From CAWAYR01 sp050250955 (lineage in GTDB: Bacteria; Acidobacteriota; Vicinamibacteria; Vicinamibacterales; UBA2999), in the NCBI GenBank assembly GCA_050250955.1, contig JBFWNR010000004.1, positions 592,362-656,361 of the forward strand: a stretch of 64,000 nt of DNA, given 5' to 3'. Below, in pieces: positions 1 to 10,171 of the stretch. A model generated the notes under the pieces. That model was not told the DNA's origin. It did not search any database and saw nothing but the letters and a program-made list of their open reading frames with translations. The translations under genes and the position numbers were made by a program. Position 1 is the stretch's first letter. Each line of letters begins with the position of its first letter.

Positions 1-849
1 GCCGGCGGCCGCGGCGTACTGGAGCGCTTTGCCGCCCGGGGCGGCACAGACGTCGAGGACCAGGTCCCCCGGGCGGACCGGGGCGAGCCGCCCGGCCAGC
101 TGCGATCCTTCGTCCTGGATGACGGCCGTCCCGGCGGCGATGACACGGCTGGTGGCCGCCGGGCCATGCTCGACCCGCACCCCCCACGGCACGACCGGAC
201 TGGCCGTGGCGACGACGCCGTCCGCAGCGAGCTCGCCGATGACCGCGGCCGGCGTCTCCGCCATCAGCGGATTGACACGCATCGCCACGGCGGGCGGGGC
301 GTTGTTGAACGCCAGCCACGCTTCCACGTCGGCAAGCGGGCGGCGCGCCAGCCAGCGCTCCACCAGCCACGCCGGATGGGCGTGGAGGACGGCCAGGTGT
401 TCCACCCACGGCGCCATCGCCGCGTCCGGCGGCCGGTCGGGCCGTGGCGGGAGGTCGCGGCCCGCGCCGCCGGCGAGCCGGCGCAAGACGGCATTGACCA
501 GGCCGGCAGCGCTCGTCTTACGGGCCCGTCGCACCAGGGCCACGGCATCGTGGACCACCGCCGCCGCCGGCACCCGCGACAGATGGAACAGCTGGTAGGC
601 GCCCATGCGCAGCGCGGTCAACACCTCGAGGTCGAGTCGCTCGAGCGGCTGCTTCGACAGGCGAGCCAGCGCGAAGTCGAGCCGCCCCCGCCACCGCACC
701 GTGCCGACGGTCACCTGGTGGCACAACGCAACGTCGCGCGGGTCGGCCAGCGACGCCCGCGCCCCGTCGAGCGCGTCCCCCAGGTCGCGCGCGCCACGCG
801 AGACGGCCAGGAGCGCGTCGAACGCGGCCAGGCGGGCCGGGGCGATCAC
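1..849 (-). CDS. rsmB: 16S rRNA (cytosine-967-C5)-methyltransferase RsmB, N-terminal part
   Basis: Partial gene: 283 codons, still open at the left window edge. The product methylates C967 of 16S rRNA from S-adenosylmethionine. The N-terminal ~140 residues form the NusB-like RNA-binding domain typical of RsmB/Sun (seen: DVALCHQVTVGTVRWRGRLD). The methyltransferase domain begins after that, and the visible end carries the SAM-binding motif DVCAAPGGK. The catalytic cysteines lie outside the window. The GTG start overlaps the fmt stop as GTGA, so it is the last visible gene of aroC-def-fmt-rsmB. The def-fmt-rsmB order is common in bacteria. Family assignment is secure; the 3' end is unseen. Confidence 0.93.
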   Translation of the reverse strand, partial: MIAPARLAAFDALLAVSRGARDLGDALDGARASLADPRDVALCHQVTVGTVRWRGRLDFALARLSKQPLERLDLEVLTALRMGAYQLFHLSRVPAAAVVHDAVALVRRARKTSAAGLVNAVLRRLAGGAGRDLPPRPDRPPDAAMAPWVEHLAVLHAHPAWLVERWLARRPLADVEAWLAFNNAPPAVAMRVNPLMAETPAAVIGELAADGVVATASPVVPWGVRVEHGPAATSRVIAAGTAVIQDEGSQLAGRLAPVRPGDLVLDVCAAPGGKALQYAAAAG

Positions 850-1796
850 GCGGGCTGGCAGATCGCCCCCGGCTCGAGCCCGCGGCCGGCCTGGAACTCC
901 GCGGCGGAGACCGGCCGGCCGCCCTCGAGCTGTACGACGAGCAAGCGCAGGCACTGCCCGTCGCCCGCGGCGACGTCGATGCCGGCCGGACCGGCGTCGA
1001 CCACCGTGCCCGGCGGCGCCGCCGTCGGCCGTCCGGGCACGACGCTGCGATGGACGATAACCCGCCGTCCCCCACACGCCAGCGAGGCCCGCGGCCACGG
1101 CTGCAGGCCGCGCACCTGGTCGTGCAGGGCCCGCGCCGGCCGCGTCCACAGCATCGGCGCATCGGCGCGGGTGATCTTGGCGGCGTAGCTCGCCTGCGCG
1201 GCATCCTGCGGCGTCTCGACGACGCCGCCGTGCTGCAGCCGGGCGACGACGGCCACCAGCAACGTCGCGCCCGCCTCGGCCAGCCGCGCCTCGAGGACGT
1301 CGCTCGTGACCTCGTCGTCGATCGGCACGACGACGCGGTCGAGCATCGGCCCGGCATCGAGTTCCGGCACCACCCGCATGATCGTGACCCCGGTTTCCCG
1401 TGCGCCGTCGAGGATCGCCCGCTGCACCGGCGCAGCGCCGCGGTAGGCGGGCAGCAGCGACGCGTGGACGTTGATCATCCCGAGGCGGGGCAGGGCGAGC
1501 AGCCACGGGGGCAGGATCTTGCCGTAGGCGGCGACGACACCGAGGTCGCTGTCGAGCGCAGTCAGCGCCTCGCGTACGCCGTGGTCACCCAGGCGGGCCG
1601 GCTGCAGCACCGGCAGACCGCGGGCCGCGGCCCACGCCTTGACGGGACCGGCCGTGACCTTCTGGCCGCGGCCGCGCGGCCGATCCGGCTGGGTCACCGC
1701 GCCAACCAGCTCGACGTCGGGGGCGGCGCCGAGCGCGGCCAGCGTCGGCACCGCGAAGGCGGGCGAGCCAAAGAAGAGAATCCGGGTCGACGTCAC
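846..1796 (-). CDS. fmt: methionyl-tRNA formyltransferase
   Basis: 316 aa, the usual length. It formylates the amino group of Met-tRNAfMet using 10-formyl-tetrahydrofolate for initiation. The N-terminal hydrolase-like domain starts with ILFFGSPAFAVPTL and carries INVHASLLPAYRGAAPVQ, which holds the conserved N-x-H-x-S-L-L-P motif of the folate site. The C-terminal OB-fold domain follows from about residue 205. The start is a GTG overlapping the def stop (GTGA); no better upstream start is possible without entering def. It is translationally coupled between def and rsmB. Confidence 0.96.
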   Translation of the reverse strand: MTSTRILFFGSPAFAVPTLAALGAAPDVELVGAVTQPDRPRGRGQKVTAGPVKAWAAARGLPVLQPARLGDHGVREALTALDSDLGVVAAYGKILPPWLLALPRLGMINVHASLLPAYRGAAPVQRAILDGARETGVTIMRVVPELDAGPMLDRVVVPIDDEVTSDVLEARLAEAGATLLVAVVARLQHGGVVETPQDAAQASYAAKITRADAPMLWTRPARALHDQVRGLQPWPRASLACGGRRVIVHRSVVPGRPTAAPPGTVVDAGPAGIDVAAGDGQCLRLLVVQLEGGRPVSAAEFQAGRGLEPGAICQPA

Positions 1797-2302
1797 CAGC
1801 GGCCGTCCTTCTCCAGCTTGCGGATCCGGCGCAGGATCATCGCGCGGCTGATGCCGCGCAACCGGTCGACGAACAGGCGCCCGTCCAGGTGATCCATCTC
1901 GTGCTGCAGCGCCCGCGCCATCAGGCCGCGGCCCTCGACCTGGCGGGTCCGGCCGTCGAGGTCGAGCGCCGTCACGGCGGCCTCGGCCGGCCGCGCCACG
2001 GTCGCGGTGAACCCGGGCAGACTGAGACAGCCTTCCTCCTCGAGCTGCATGCCGTCGCGGCGGCTCCAGGTCGGGTTGATGCAGACGTGCAGCGCCGCCG
2101 GATCGCGCCCGCTGGACAGATCGAGGACGAAGATCCGCAGCGGCACGCCGATCTGCGGGGCCGCCAGGCCGATCCCCTGCGCCGCATACATGGTGGCGAC
2201 CATGTCCTTGACCACCGCCGTGATCTCCGGCGTGATCGTTTCGACCTCGACGGCGGCTCCCCGCAGTTCGGGCGCTCCGTAGCGCAGCACGGGTCGAGCC
2301 AT
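1793..2302 (-). CDS. def: peptide deformylase
   Basis: 169 aa metalloenzyme that removes the formyl group from nascent N-terminal fMet. All three family motifs are present: GIGLAAPQ (residues 43-50), EGCLS (90-94, Cys92 metal ligand) and QHEMDH (133-138, with His134 and His138 as ligands and Glu135 catalytic). The length and the slightly diverged motif 1 fit ordinary bacterial PDF. It lies 45 bp downstream of aroC and overlaps fmt by 4 bases, so it is probably co-transcribed with both. Confidence 0.97.
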   Translation of the reverse strand: MARPVLRYGAPELRGAAVEVETITPEITAVVKDMVATMYAAQGIGLAAPQIGVPLRIFVLDLSSGRDPAALHVCINPTWSRRDGMQLEEEGCLSLPGFTATVARPAEAAVTALDLDGRTRQVEGRGLMARALQHEMDHLDGRLFVDRLRGISRAMILRRIRKLEKDGRW

Positions 2303-2347
2303 CCGCTAGCGGCTCCGTCGCCGCGCCGCTCGGGCCGTCATCGGCGG

Positions 2348-3553
2348 TTACGCGGGGGCATGCCGGCGGGTGAGCCGCTGGGCCATCGCCTCGCCGGTCG
2401 CGACCATATGGCGGCGGATCTGCGCCAGGGCATCGCCGCCGAACCGTTCGAGCAGGGCATCGGCCAGCACCAGCGCCACCATCGCCTCGCCGACGACGGC
2501 GGCCGCCGGCACCGCGCAGACGTCGCTGCGCTCGATCGCGGCGGGAGCGTCCTCCAGGGTCGTCAGATCGATCGACCGCAGCGGCTGCATGAGCGTCGCA
2601 ATCGGTTTCATGTGCCCGATGACCCGCACGTCCTCGCCGTTGGTGACGCCGCCTTCGAGCCCGCCGGCGCGGTTGGTCGGCCGAAGCGGGCGGCCGCCGC
2701 CGGCCGCGGGCAGGATCTCGTCGTGCACCCGCGAGCCCGGCCGGATGGCGCTCTCGGCGCCGAGGCCGATGCCGACGCCCTTGATGGCGGGGATCGACAT
2801 CACCGCCTGGGCCAGTCGGCCGTCGAGCTTGCGGTCCCACTGCGTGTAGGAGCCGAGACCGGCCGGGAGTCCGCGCACGATCACCTCGAAGCTGCCCCCC
2901 AGGGTGTCGCCGGCGGCGCGGGCGGCGTCGATGCGGGCGATCATGCGCGCCTCGACCTCCGTGTCGACACACCGCAGCGGGGCCTCGGCGGGCAGCGCGG
3001 CGGCCTCCGCGAAGGTGACCACGCGGTCGTCCGGGATTGCCACCTCGCCGATCGCCCGGACGTGGCTGGTCACCTCGGCGCCGACGGCACCGAGCAACTG
3101 CGCCGCCAGCGCGCCGGCAGCGACCCGTGCCGCCGTCTCGCGGGCGCTGGCCCGCTCGAGGACGTCGCGCACGTCGTCCAGCTCGAACTTCAGAGCGCCG
3201 GCCAGGTCGGCATGGCCGGGCCGCGGACGGACGACCGGCGCGCGGTTCGCCCCGGTGGCGCCCTCAGGGACGTCCGGTCCGGTGTGCATGGTCCGCTGCC
3301 AGTTCACCCAGTCGCGGTTCTCGATGAGCAGGGCGACCGGCGCACCGGTCGTGACGCCGCGACGGACGCCCGACTGCACGACGGCGGTGTCCGACTCGAT
3401 GGCCATGCGCCGGCCGCGGCCGTAACCGCCCTGGCGACGCCTGAGGGCGAGGGTCAGCCGGTCGAGATCGATGGGGAGACCGGCGGGCAGGCCATCGACG
3501 ATGACCACGAGGCCGCGGCCATGCGACTCGCCGGCGGTGAGAAACCGCAGCAT
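2348..3553 (-). CDS. aroC: chorismate synthase
   Basis: 401 aa. It converts 5-enolpyruvylshikimate-3-phosphate to chorismate with reduced FMN, the last common aromatic step. The N-terminus MLRFLTAGESHGRGL and the later RPGHADLAGALKF and GDTLGGSFEV segments are family signatures. The start is ATG 3553, which gives the canonical N-terminus. It heads the minus operon aroC-def-fmt-rsmB and is divergent from the sigma-54 activator. It is separated by about 9 kb from the aro-trp supra-operon, so it is outside that operon's attenuator control. Confidence 0.97.
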   Translation of the reverse strand: MLRFLTAGESHGRGLVVIVDGLPAGLPIDLDRLTLALRRRQGGYGRGRRMAIESDTAVVQSGVRRGVTTGAPVALLIENRDWVNWQRTMHTGPDVPEGATGANRAPVVRPRPGHADLAGALKFELDDVRDVLERASARETAARVAAGALAAQLLGAVGAEVTSHVRAIGEVAIPDDRVVTFAEAAALPAEAPLRCVDTEVEARMIARIDAARAAGDTLGGSFEVIVRGLPAGLGSYTQWDRKLDGRLAQAVMSIPAIKGVGIGLGAESAIRPGSRVHDEILPAAGGGRPLRPTNRAGGLEGGVTNGEDVRVIGHMKPIATLMQPLRSIDLTTLEDAPAAIERSDVCAVPAAAVVGEAMVALVLADALLERFGGDALAQIRRHMVATGEAMAQRLTRRHAPA

Positions 3554-3562
3554 CGCGCGTGA

Positions 3563-3568
3563 ATTGTA
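3563..3568 (-). promoter_or_regulatory. candidate -10 element of aroC
   Basis: TACAAT on the minus strand, in a short AT-rich island, ends 9 nt before the aroC ATG. No clear -35 is seen. If used, the 5' UTR would be only about 3 nt. Confidence 0.4.
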
Positions 3569-3664
3569 TACGAACTTTCTGCGCCGGCGCGGTCCGACCG
3601 GCGTGCCGCGGGGCGTGATGCGGTCCAGACCAGGCCACGGTCCGCGGATTGCACCGACGGTCGC

Positions 3665-4936
<1,272 letters not shown>

Positions 4937-4950
4937 GGCGGGGGCTCCGC

Positions 4951-6342
4951 CTACCGGCGCGGCAGCGCCCGGTCGAGCGCGCGAAGGCCGGGGTGCCCAG
5001 GTTCGAGCGCCAGGCCGTCGTCGACGACCTCGCGCGCGCGGCCGAGCGCGCCCCGGTCGCGCTCGGCGTCGGCGAGACGCTGGAACAGCGTCGCCGTCGG
5101 GCCGTTCTCGGCGATCGCCTTCTCGAACCAGTAGGCGGCGGTGTGCGGGTCGCCGATCCGCATCGACAGCGTGCCGATGCGGGGTGCGACGGCGCCGACG
5201 GCCGCCGTCCCCGACACCAGCGAGGCGTAGTCGATGAGCGCGTCGCGGGCCTCGCCGAGACGGCCGCGCCGCTCCAGGACGTCGCCGAGGCGCGCCAGCG
5301 CCTCGGGAGGGACCGGCAGGCGCTCGGCGGCGCGCCGCAGGTCGCTCTCGGCCCCCGACAAGTCGCCGGCCAGGGCCCGCGCCCGCCCCAGCAACGTGAG
5401 GGTCTCGGCGCTCGGCTCCTCCAGCGTCGCGGCGCGCGTCAGAGCCGCCAGCGCCTTGTCGAGGGCCACGGCATCGCCGCCATCGGCGGCGCGCAGCCAC
5501 AGGGCGCCCACCGCGCCGAAGACGGCGCTCGACCGCGGAAATCGTTCGGCCGCCCGGCCCAGCGCCACGACCGCGGCGTCGTGCCGGCCCTGACGGGCGT
5601 AGGCGGCGCCGACGGCGATGGCCCGCTCCGGCCGCTCGGGCTCCAGCGCGGAGAGCGCCGCCAGTTCGTCGGTCGCGCGGGCGTTGTCGCCACGCGCCTG
5701 CAGCACGTCGACCCGAGCCTCTCTGACTTCGAGCAGCCCGGGCGCCAGGCGTGCCGCGGTGCCGAGCGCGGCCAGCGCGTCGTCGAGCCGGCCCGCGTCG
5801 CGCAGGCTGAGGCCGAGCAGGTAGTGCGCCTCGGCCAGCCCGGGACTGAGGGCGATGGCGCGGTGCAGCGGCTCCAGGGCGGCTCCCGCACGTCCTTCGC
5901 GATAGCGCGCCACGGCGAGCTTGTAGAAGACGTCGGCCTGGCGGTCGTCGAGGGCCAGACTCTGTTCGTAGCGCTCGGCGGCCCGGGCGTGCCGGCCGAG
6001 TCCGGCGTTGACGTCGCCCTGCCACTCGAACACCCGCGGGGCGGTCGGGTCGAGTTCGGCGGCGCGGCGCAGGTCGCGCAGCGCCGCCTCGGGCTCGCCG
6101 CGCTGCCGGTAGGCGAGGCCACGCTTGAGGTGGGCGGCCATCGAGTCGGTGCGCAGCGTGATGGCGCCGGTGTACGCCTCGATGGCGGCCGACAGGTCGG
6201 CGGCGGCCAGCGCGGCGTCGCCGGCGATCACCAGCCGCTCGTACTCGCGCTCGTTGCGGACCGACACCACGGCGAGCGCCGTGCCGACAGCGAGCGTCAG
6301 GCTGGCGCCGAGCGCCAGCGGCCATCCCCATCCGGACGCCAC
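4951..6342 (-). CDS. membrane-anchored TPR-repeat protein
   Basis: 463 aa. An N-terminal hydrophobic segment (residues ~6-27, LALGASLTLAVGTALAVVSV) should anchor it in the membrane. The rest is a continuous series of about ten 34-residue TPR-type units, for example AHLKRGLAYRQRGEPEAALR and AHYLLGLSLRDAGRLDDALA, making a protein-interaction solenoid. No catalytic domain is visible. The GTG start is preceded at exactly 6 nt by a -10-like hexamer. It is convergent with the sigma-54 activator, with only 14 bp between the genes. Function unknown beyond scaffolding. Confidence 0.85.
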   Translation of the reverse strand: MASGWGWPLALGASLTLAVGTALAVVSVRNEREYERLVIAGDAALAAADLSAAIEAYTGAITLRTDSMAAHLKRGLAYRQRGEPEAALRDLRRAAELDPTAPRVFEWQGDVNAGLGRHARAAERYEQSLALDDRQADVFYKLAVARYREGRAGAALEPLHRAIALSPGLAEAHYLLGLSLRDAGRLDDALAALGTAARLAPGLLEVREARVDVLQARGDNARATDELAALSALEPERPERAIAVGAAYARQGRHDAAVVALGRAAERFPRSSAVFGAVGALWLRAADGGDAVALDKALAALTRAATLEEPSAETLTLLGRARALAGDLSGAESDLRRAAERLPVPPEALARLGDVLERRGRLGEARDALIDYASLVSGTAAVGAVAPRIGTLSMRIGDPHTAAYWFEKAIAENGPTATLFQRLADAERDRGALGRAREVVDDGLALEPGHPGLRALDRALPRR

Positions 6343-6348
6343 GCCCTG

Positions 6349-6354
6349 ATGGTA
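6349..6354 (-). promoter_or_regulatory. candidate leaderless -10 element of the TPR gene
   Basis: TACCAT on the minus strand, 6 nt before the GTG at 6342, which would place +1 on the start codon. No convincing -35 is present. Confidence 0.4.
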
Positions 6355-6378
6355 GCAAGTCGCCGCCGGCGGGGAGGG

Positions 6379-6406
6379 GGAACCTTTCCGACGCCGCGGG
6401 TTCTAA
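6379..6406 (+). promoter_or_regulatory. candidate ECF-type promoter of the sigma/anti-sigma pair
   Basis: GGAACCTT at 6379-6386, then TTCTAA at 6401-6406, about 48 nt before the sigma-factor ATG. This resembles the RpoE-group pattern (GGAACTT and TCtAA-like boxes). A similar AACCTT/TCCAA pair precedes the second ECF gene at 39048-39076, which suggests autoregulation. Confidence 0.4.
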
Positions 6407-6453
6407 CTCGGTAAGGTCCGGATGCGCCGCCGGCCGTCGATGGTAAACTGCCC

Positions 6454-7086
6454 ATGGGACGAGCACTCGCCAGCACCTCTGTGAAGGACGCACGAGCCCT
6501 CGGGTGGACCGACGTCGGCACCGACGAAGCCGAGCTGGTGCAGCGCTGTGCCGCCGGCGACGAAGTCGCGTGCGCCGAGCTGGTGGCGCAGCACCAGCGG
6601 ATGGTCTATCAGCTCGCCTTCCACCTCCTCGGCAACCGCGAGGAGGCCCTCGACCTCTCCCAGGAAGTGTTCCTGCGGGTGTTCCGGACGGTGGGCTCGT
6701 TCCGCGGCCATTCCTCGCTGCGGACCTGGATGTATCGCATCGTCGTCAACCAGGCCCGCAACCGCCAGCGGTGGTGGCGGCGGCGCCGCCAGAGCGACCA
6801 GGTCTCGCTCGACCAGCACGTCGTCGATCACGGCGAACTGCGCCAGCCGGGCGACGACGCCGCGCCCGATCGCGTGCTGGCCCGCAAGCAGACCGCCCGC
6901 CGGCTGTGGCAGGCGCTGGACCGGCTGCCGTTCGACCAGCGCACGGCCATCGTCCTGCGGGAGTTCGACGGGCTGAGCTACGACGAGATCGCGTTCTCGC
7001 TCGACATCGCCGTCGGCACGGTGAAGTCGCGGCTCACCCGGGCGCGCCACGCCCTGCGCACCGACCTCATGGAGTCGCGGCTGTGA
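6454..7086 (+). CDS. ECF (RpoE-type) RNA polymerase sigma factor
   Basis: 210 aa. Region 2 spans about residues 30-100 (QHQRMVYQLAFHLLGN, EALDLSQEVFLRVFR, LRTWMYRIVVNQARNR). Region 4 spans about 145-200, with the helix-turn-helix YDEIAFSLDIAVGTVKSRLT. It directs RNA polymerase to a small extracytoplasmic regulon. The start chosen is ATG 6454; an in-frame GTG at 6481 would remove a non-conserved nine residues and cannot be excluded. The stop overlaps the next gene (GTGA), a zinc-finger anti-sigma factor, so this is a standard sigma/anti-sigma operon. Confidence 0.93.
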   Translation: MGRALASTSVKDARALGWTDVGTDEAELVQRCAAGDEVACAELVAQHQRMVYQLAFHLLGNREEALDLSQEVFLRVFRTVGSFRGHSSLRTWMYRIVVNQARNRQRWWRRRRQSDQVSLDQHVVDHGELRQPGDDAAPDRVLARKQTARRLWQALDRLPFDQRTAIVLREFDGLSYDEIAFSLDIAVGTVKSRLTRARHALRTDLMESRL

Positions 7087-7910
7087 TTCACGGCATGGCC
7101 TGCGACGCGGTCCGCGACCGCCTCGAAGCGTTCCACGACGGGGAACTGGGCCTCGAAGAGCAGCTCCTCGTCCGGGAACACCTCGACACCTGCGTCGCCT
7201 GTGCGCTGGAACGCGACGGGCTCGACTCGCTGCGCGTGGACCTTCGGGATCTGCCCGGCGATCGGCTCGACGCGCCGCCCGACAGCTGGACCGGTGCCGT
7301 TCTCGAGCAGGCGAAGGTCGAGCGGCAGCTGTCCTGGCACACGTGGCTGCTCGGCGTCTTCGACGACATGCACCTGGTGTGGCCGGCGCTGGGCGCCACG
7401 GCAGCGGTCCTCGTGTGCCTGCTGGCCTCGGCCGAGGTGATGCAGGCGACCAACGACCAGCGGCCCGATTCGCTGGCCGGGGTCATCGGCTATCTCGCCA
7501 GCCCGGGGTCGAACCTGAATCCCGCGCGGATCGACGGCTTCACCGAGGTGCCGCGGCGGCATGAGAGCGACTCGTGGCCGCTGGCCAGCGAGGACGCGGT
7601 GCTGACGCTGTCTGCGGTGGTGACCCGCGAGGGGCGCATCCAGAACGTCGAGATGCTGGCCGCCGAGCAGGCCCGGGCCCTCAAGGTGAAGCCGGAGGTC
7701 GTCCTGGCGATGCTCGACGCGGCGTCGCGCGCCCAGTTCGAGCCGGCCCGGGCCGGTGGCGCGCCGATCGCCGTCAGCATGGTGTGGCTGCTCGCGCACA
7801 CCACCGTCGTGGCCCGTGAAGCCGACATGGACCGCCTGTGGCGGCCGCTGTCCGCGCCGGCGCCGGCCGAGGCCCAGGGGCCCGAGCGGCCGCGCCGCGT
7901 TCGCTCCTGA
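7083..7910 (+). CDS. anti-sigma factor: zf-HC2 domain, one TM helix, TonB-C-like periplasmic domain
   Basis: 275 aa from GTG 7083; ATG 7095 is an alternative start. The N-terminal cytoplasmic domain has the anti-sigma zinc motif H-x3-C-x2-C (REHLDTCVAC) that would hold the cognate sigma factor. One transmembrane helix lies at about residues 98-118. The periplasmic part, about residues 165-245, reads like the TonB C-terminal fold: LTLSAVVTREGRIQNVEML, then a helix DAASRAQFEPAR, then GGAPIAVSMVWLLAH. The FEPAR-x-x-G-x-P-x-x-V pattern is typical of TonB-C sequences. That domain call is from pattern recognition only and needs a profile search. Confidence 0.85.
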   Translation: MIHGMACDAVRDRLEAFHDGELGLEEQLLVREHLDTCVACALERDGLDSLRVDLRDLPGDRLDAPPDSWTGAVLEQAKVERQLSWHTWLLGVFDDMHLVWPALGATAAVLVCLLASAEVMQATNDQRPDSLAGVIGYLASPGSNLNPARIDGFTEVPRRHESDSWPLASEDAVLTLSAVVTREGRIQNVEMLAAEQARALKVKPEVVLAMLDAASRAQFEPARAGGAPIAVSMVWLLAHTTVVAREADMDRLWRPLSAPAPAEAQGPERPRRVRS

Positions 7911-7931
7911 GCCGCGGCACCCGCCGACCGG

Positions 7932-10130
7932 CTACGGTAACCGGACCGTGACCGTCCCGGTGTTCTGAAGCGCGTCGGTCGCCCGCACGACCACTGCCTG
8001 GCCGGCCCGATCGGCCGGCAGCCGCAAGGTCGTGGTTTCGTGACGGCCGTCGAGCAGGCCATCGTCGGCCCACGCCGCCAGCCACGTGCGGCCATCCAGC
8101 GCGTACTCGATGCCGCCGACGGCCGACTGCCCGTCGCGGACGTTGACGGTCACGATCAGGCGGTCGCCGTCGCGTCGCACCGCCCCGGCGGTCAGCACGG
8201 GCGGCTCGTTGTCGACGTCGATGACCGCCGACTCGAGTTCGCCGGTGAGGGCCGTCGCGGCCGGTTGCGCCTCGGCATCAGTCGCGGCGATACGGATCAC
8301 GTAGCTGCCGCTGGGCACGGCGGTCGTGTCCCAGACGTAGATCGGGTCGGTGAGCCCGGCGACGAGCGTGCGCCACGTGGTGTCGCCCTCGCGACGGTAG
8401 GCGACCGAGAACGTCAGGTCGTCGCCGTTGGGGTCGTCGCCTTTCCAGACCAGCGTCTGCAGCCCGCGCTGGTAGGTCCGACGGCCGAGCGAGGGGGCCC
8501 CGGTGGACGGCGCCGGCTGGCCCTGGTTGGCGAGCTGCCGCTCGAGCACGTCGGCCTGGTAGCCGGCGATCTCGGTTTCACCGGTCGAGAACGGCTTCTG
8601 GAACACGACTCCTGGCGGGTGGACGACCAGCCCGCTGACCACCGGTCGCTGGTTGCGCTGCAGGTAGGCCACCTGCAGTGAGGTGACGACCGGGCTGTCG
8701 CCCTTGCCGGTCAGCACCACCCGCCACTGCAGGTAGCGCGCCGCGGGGCTGGTCACCGCGCTGCCCTCGCTGCTGGCGTACGGGGCGCTCCACGCGCTCC
8801 AGGCGTCGTCGGGCGTGGCGGTATTGCCACTGCGCGTCGACACCTCGACGCCGCCGCCGGCGGGCACCGTGGCCCGCCACGACACCATGCCCCAGGTCGC
8901 CACCGTCCGGGCGTCGCGAATGTCCGACAGGTAGGTGCCGCGCTCGGCGTGCCCGGCGTCGACGCGGACCAGCGCGCCGGCGTTGGACGCCGCGACCAGC
9001 GTGCGGCCGGCGACGGCGAGCAGCTGCACGCCCTGCTGGCCGGGCACCCGGCCGACCAGGCTGGCCCGCAGCGGATCGCCGCTCAACCGGTAGAGCTTGC
9101 CTTTGTGGCCGGTCGCCACCAGCAGCGTGTCGCGCCCCTCGAGCGCCACGTCGTAGGGCGCGTCCTCACGCGCCTCCCAGAGTTCGTCCCACGTGCCGTC
9201 GGTGTTGATGCGGAACAGGGCCCCGGCGGCCGGCCCGGCCGGACGGCTGGGGGCGCTGGCCGCGGCCGCCGCCATGTCGACGACCGCCACGGCCGTGATC
9301 TCGGTGGTGACCGTCGGCACCGGCGCCGGCCGCGCCGGCTCGGGCACGGCGAACGGCTCGCTCCCGCCGTCGCCGCCGCCGCTGCGCCGCGCCTGGGCGA
9401 CCACGAAGAGACGGCCCTCGCCGTCGCGGCGCACGGCGCGCACCTCCTGCAGCCCGGTGTCGAGAAGGAGAAAGGGGCGCCCGTCGGCGTCGAGCCGGAA
9501 GACCCGCCCCGGGCCCTCGGTGCCGACGACGAGACGATCGCCGTCGGGCAGGAGCGTCATGACGTGCGCGCTGCTGGACGTGTAGTGGGCGCCGCCGGTG
9601 CCGTCGGCGGCCAGGCGGTAGACCCGGCCCTTGGGGTCGCCGGTCGCGACGTAGACGCGCCCGGCCTGGTCGGCGGCCAGGGCCCAGATGTACTTCTCTT
9701 CCGGGTCGAAGAACTCGCGCGCCGTCCCGGCGGCATCGACCTGGTAGACGCGACCGTCGGGCGACGTCCCCACCAGCAGGGAGCCGTCCGGCCGCGGCAG
9801 CAACGCGTGGACCTGGAGTTCGGGGGCGTCGTAGAACAGCGCTCCACGGCCATCGGCGTCGACCTTGAAGACCTTGCCGTCGTTGCCGGTGCCGAGGAAG
9901 ACGACCCCTCCCGGACCCGACGCCGCCGTCCAGACGAATGGCACCCCGGCGTCGTAGACGCGGGCGATGGTCGGACCGAGCGTCAGGCGCCCGTGCTCGT
10001 CGACGGCCAGGGCCTCGAGGTCGCCCTTGAGGAAGTCGGCCTGCGTCGCCGCGCGCCAGAACTGTGGACCGGCGCCGAGCGGCGCGACGGCGACCAGACC
10101 GAGGACGGACACGAGCAGGACACGGTGCAT
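7932..10130 (-). CDS. secreted beta-propeller protein with C-terminal Ig/FN3-like domains
   Basis: 732 aa. A signal peptide at residues 1-20 (MHRVLLVSVLGLVAVAPLGA) indicates export. Residues ~25-420 hold repeated blades with G-x-V-Y/F-x-V/L-D-A-D-G patterns (KVFKVDADGRG, RVYQVDAAGTA, RVYRLAADGTG, RVFRLDADGRP), as in NHL or PQQ-like propellers. Residues ~430-730 look like Ig/fibronectin-type modules, with ends such as AVDVDNEPPVLT and TVTVRLP typical of extracellular proteins. No enzymatic residues are recognised. It lies 41 bp downstream of the S55-like gene on the same strand, suggesting a two-gene transcript and a shared envelope role. Confidence 0.8.
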   Translation of the reverse strand: MHRVLLVSVLGLVAVAPLGAGPQFWRAATQADFLKGDLEALAVDEHGRLTLGPTIARVYDAGVPFVWTAASGPGGVVFLGTGNDGKVFKVDADGRGALFYDAPELQVHALLPRPDGSLLVGTSPDGRVYQVDAAGTAREFFDPEEKYIWALAADQAGRVYVATGDPKGRVYRLAADGTGGAHYTSSSAHVMTLLPDGDRLVVGTEGPGRVFRLDADGRPFLLLDTGLQEVRAVRRDGEGRLFVVAQARRSGGGDGGSEPFAVPEPARPAPVPTVTTEITAVAVVDMAAAAASAPSRPAGPAAGALFRINTDGTWDELWEAREDAPYDVALEGRDTLLVATGHKGKLYRLSGDPLRASLVGRVPGQQGVQLLAVAGRTLVAASNAGALVRVDAGHAERGTYLSDIRDARTVATWGMVSWRATVPAGGGVEVSTRSGNTATPDDAWSAWSAPYASSEGSAVTSPAARYLQWRVVLTGKGDSPVVTSLQVAYLQRNQRPVVSGLVVHPPGVVFQKPFSTGETEIAGYQADVLERQLANQGQPAPSTGAPSLGRRTYQRGLQTLVWKGDDPNGDDLTFSVAYRREGDTTWRTLVAGLTDPIYVWDTTAVPSGSYVIRIAATDAEAQPAATALTGELESAVIDVDNEPPVLTAGAVRRDGDRLIVTVNVRDGQSAVGGIEYALDGRTWLAAWADDGLLDGRHETTTLRLPADRAGQAVVVRATDALQNTGTVTVRLP

Positions 10131-10171
10131 GATGGATGAGGAGGTCGCCGTCACGGCGGACGGGCGAGGGG

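Noticed and set aside
1889..3562. A 557-codon open frame on the plus strand opposite def and aroC.
   Set aside because: Arg/Gly/His-rich composition and no domain; such long antisense frames are expected opposite real genes in very GC-rich DNA. The same applies to many others in the window.
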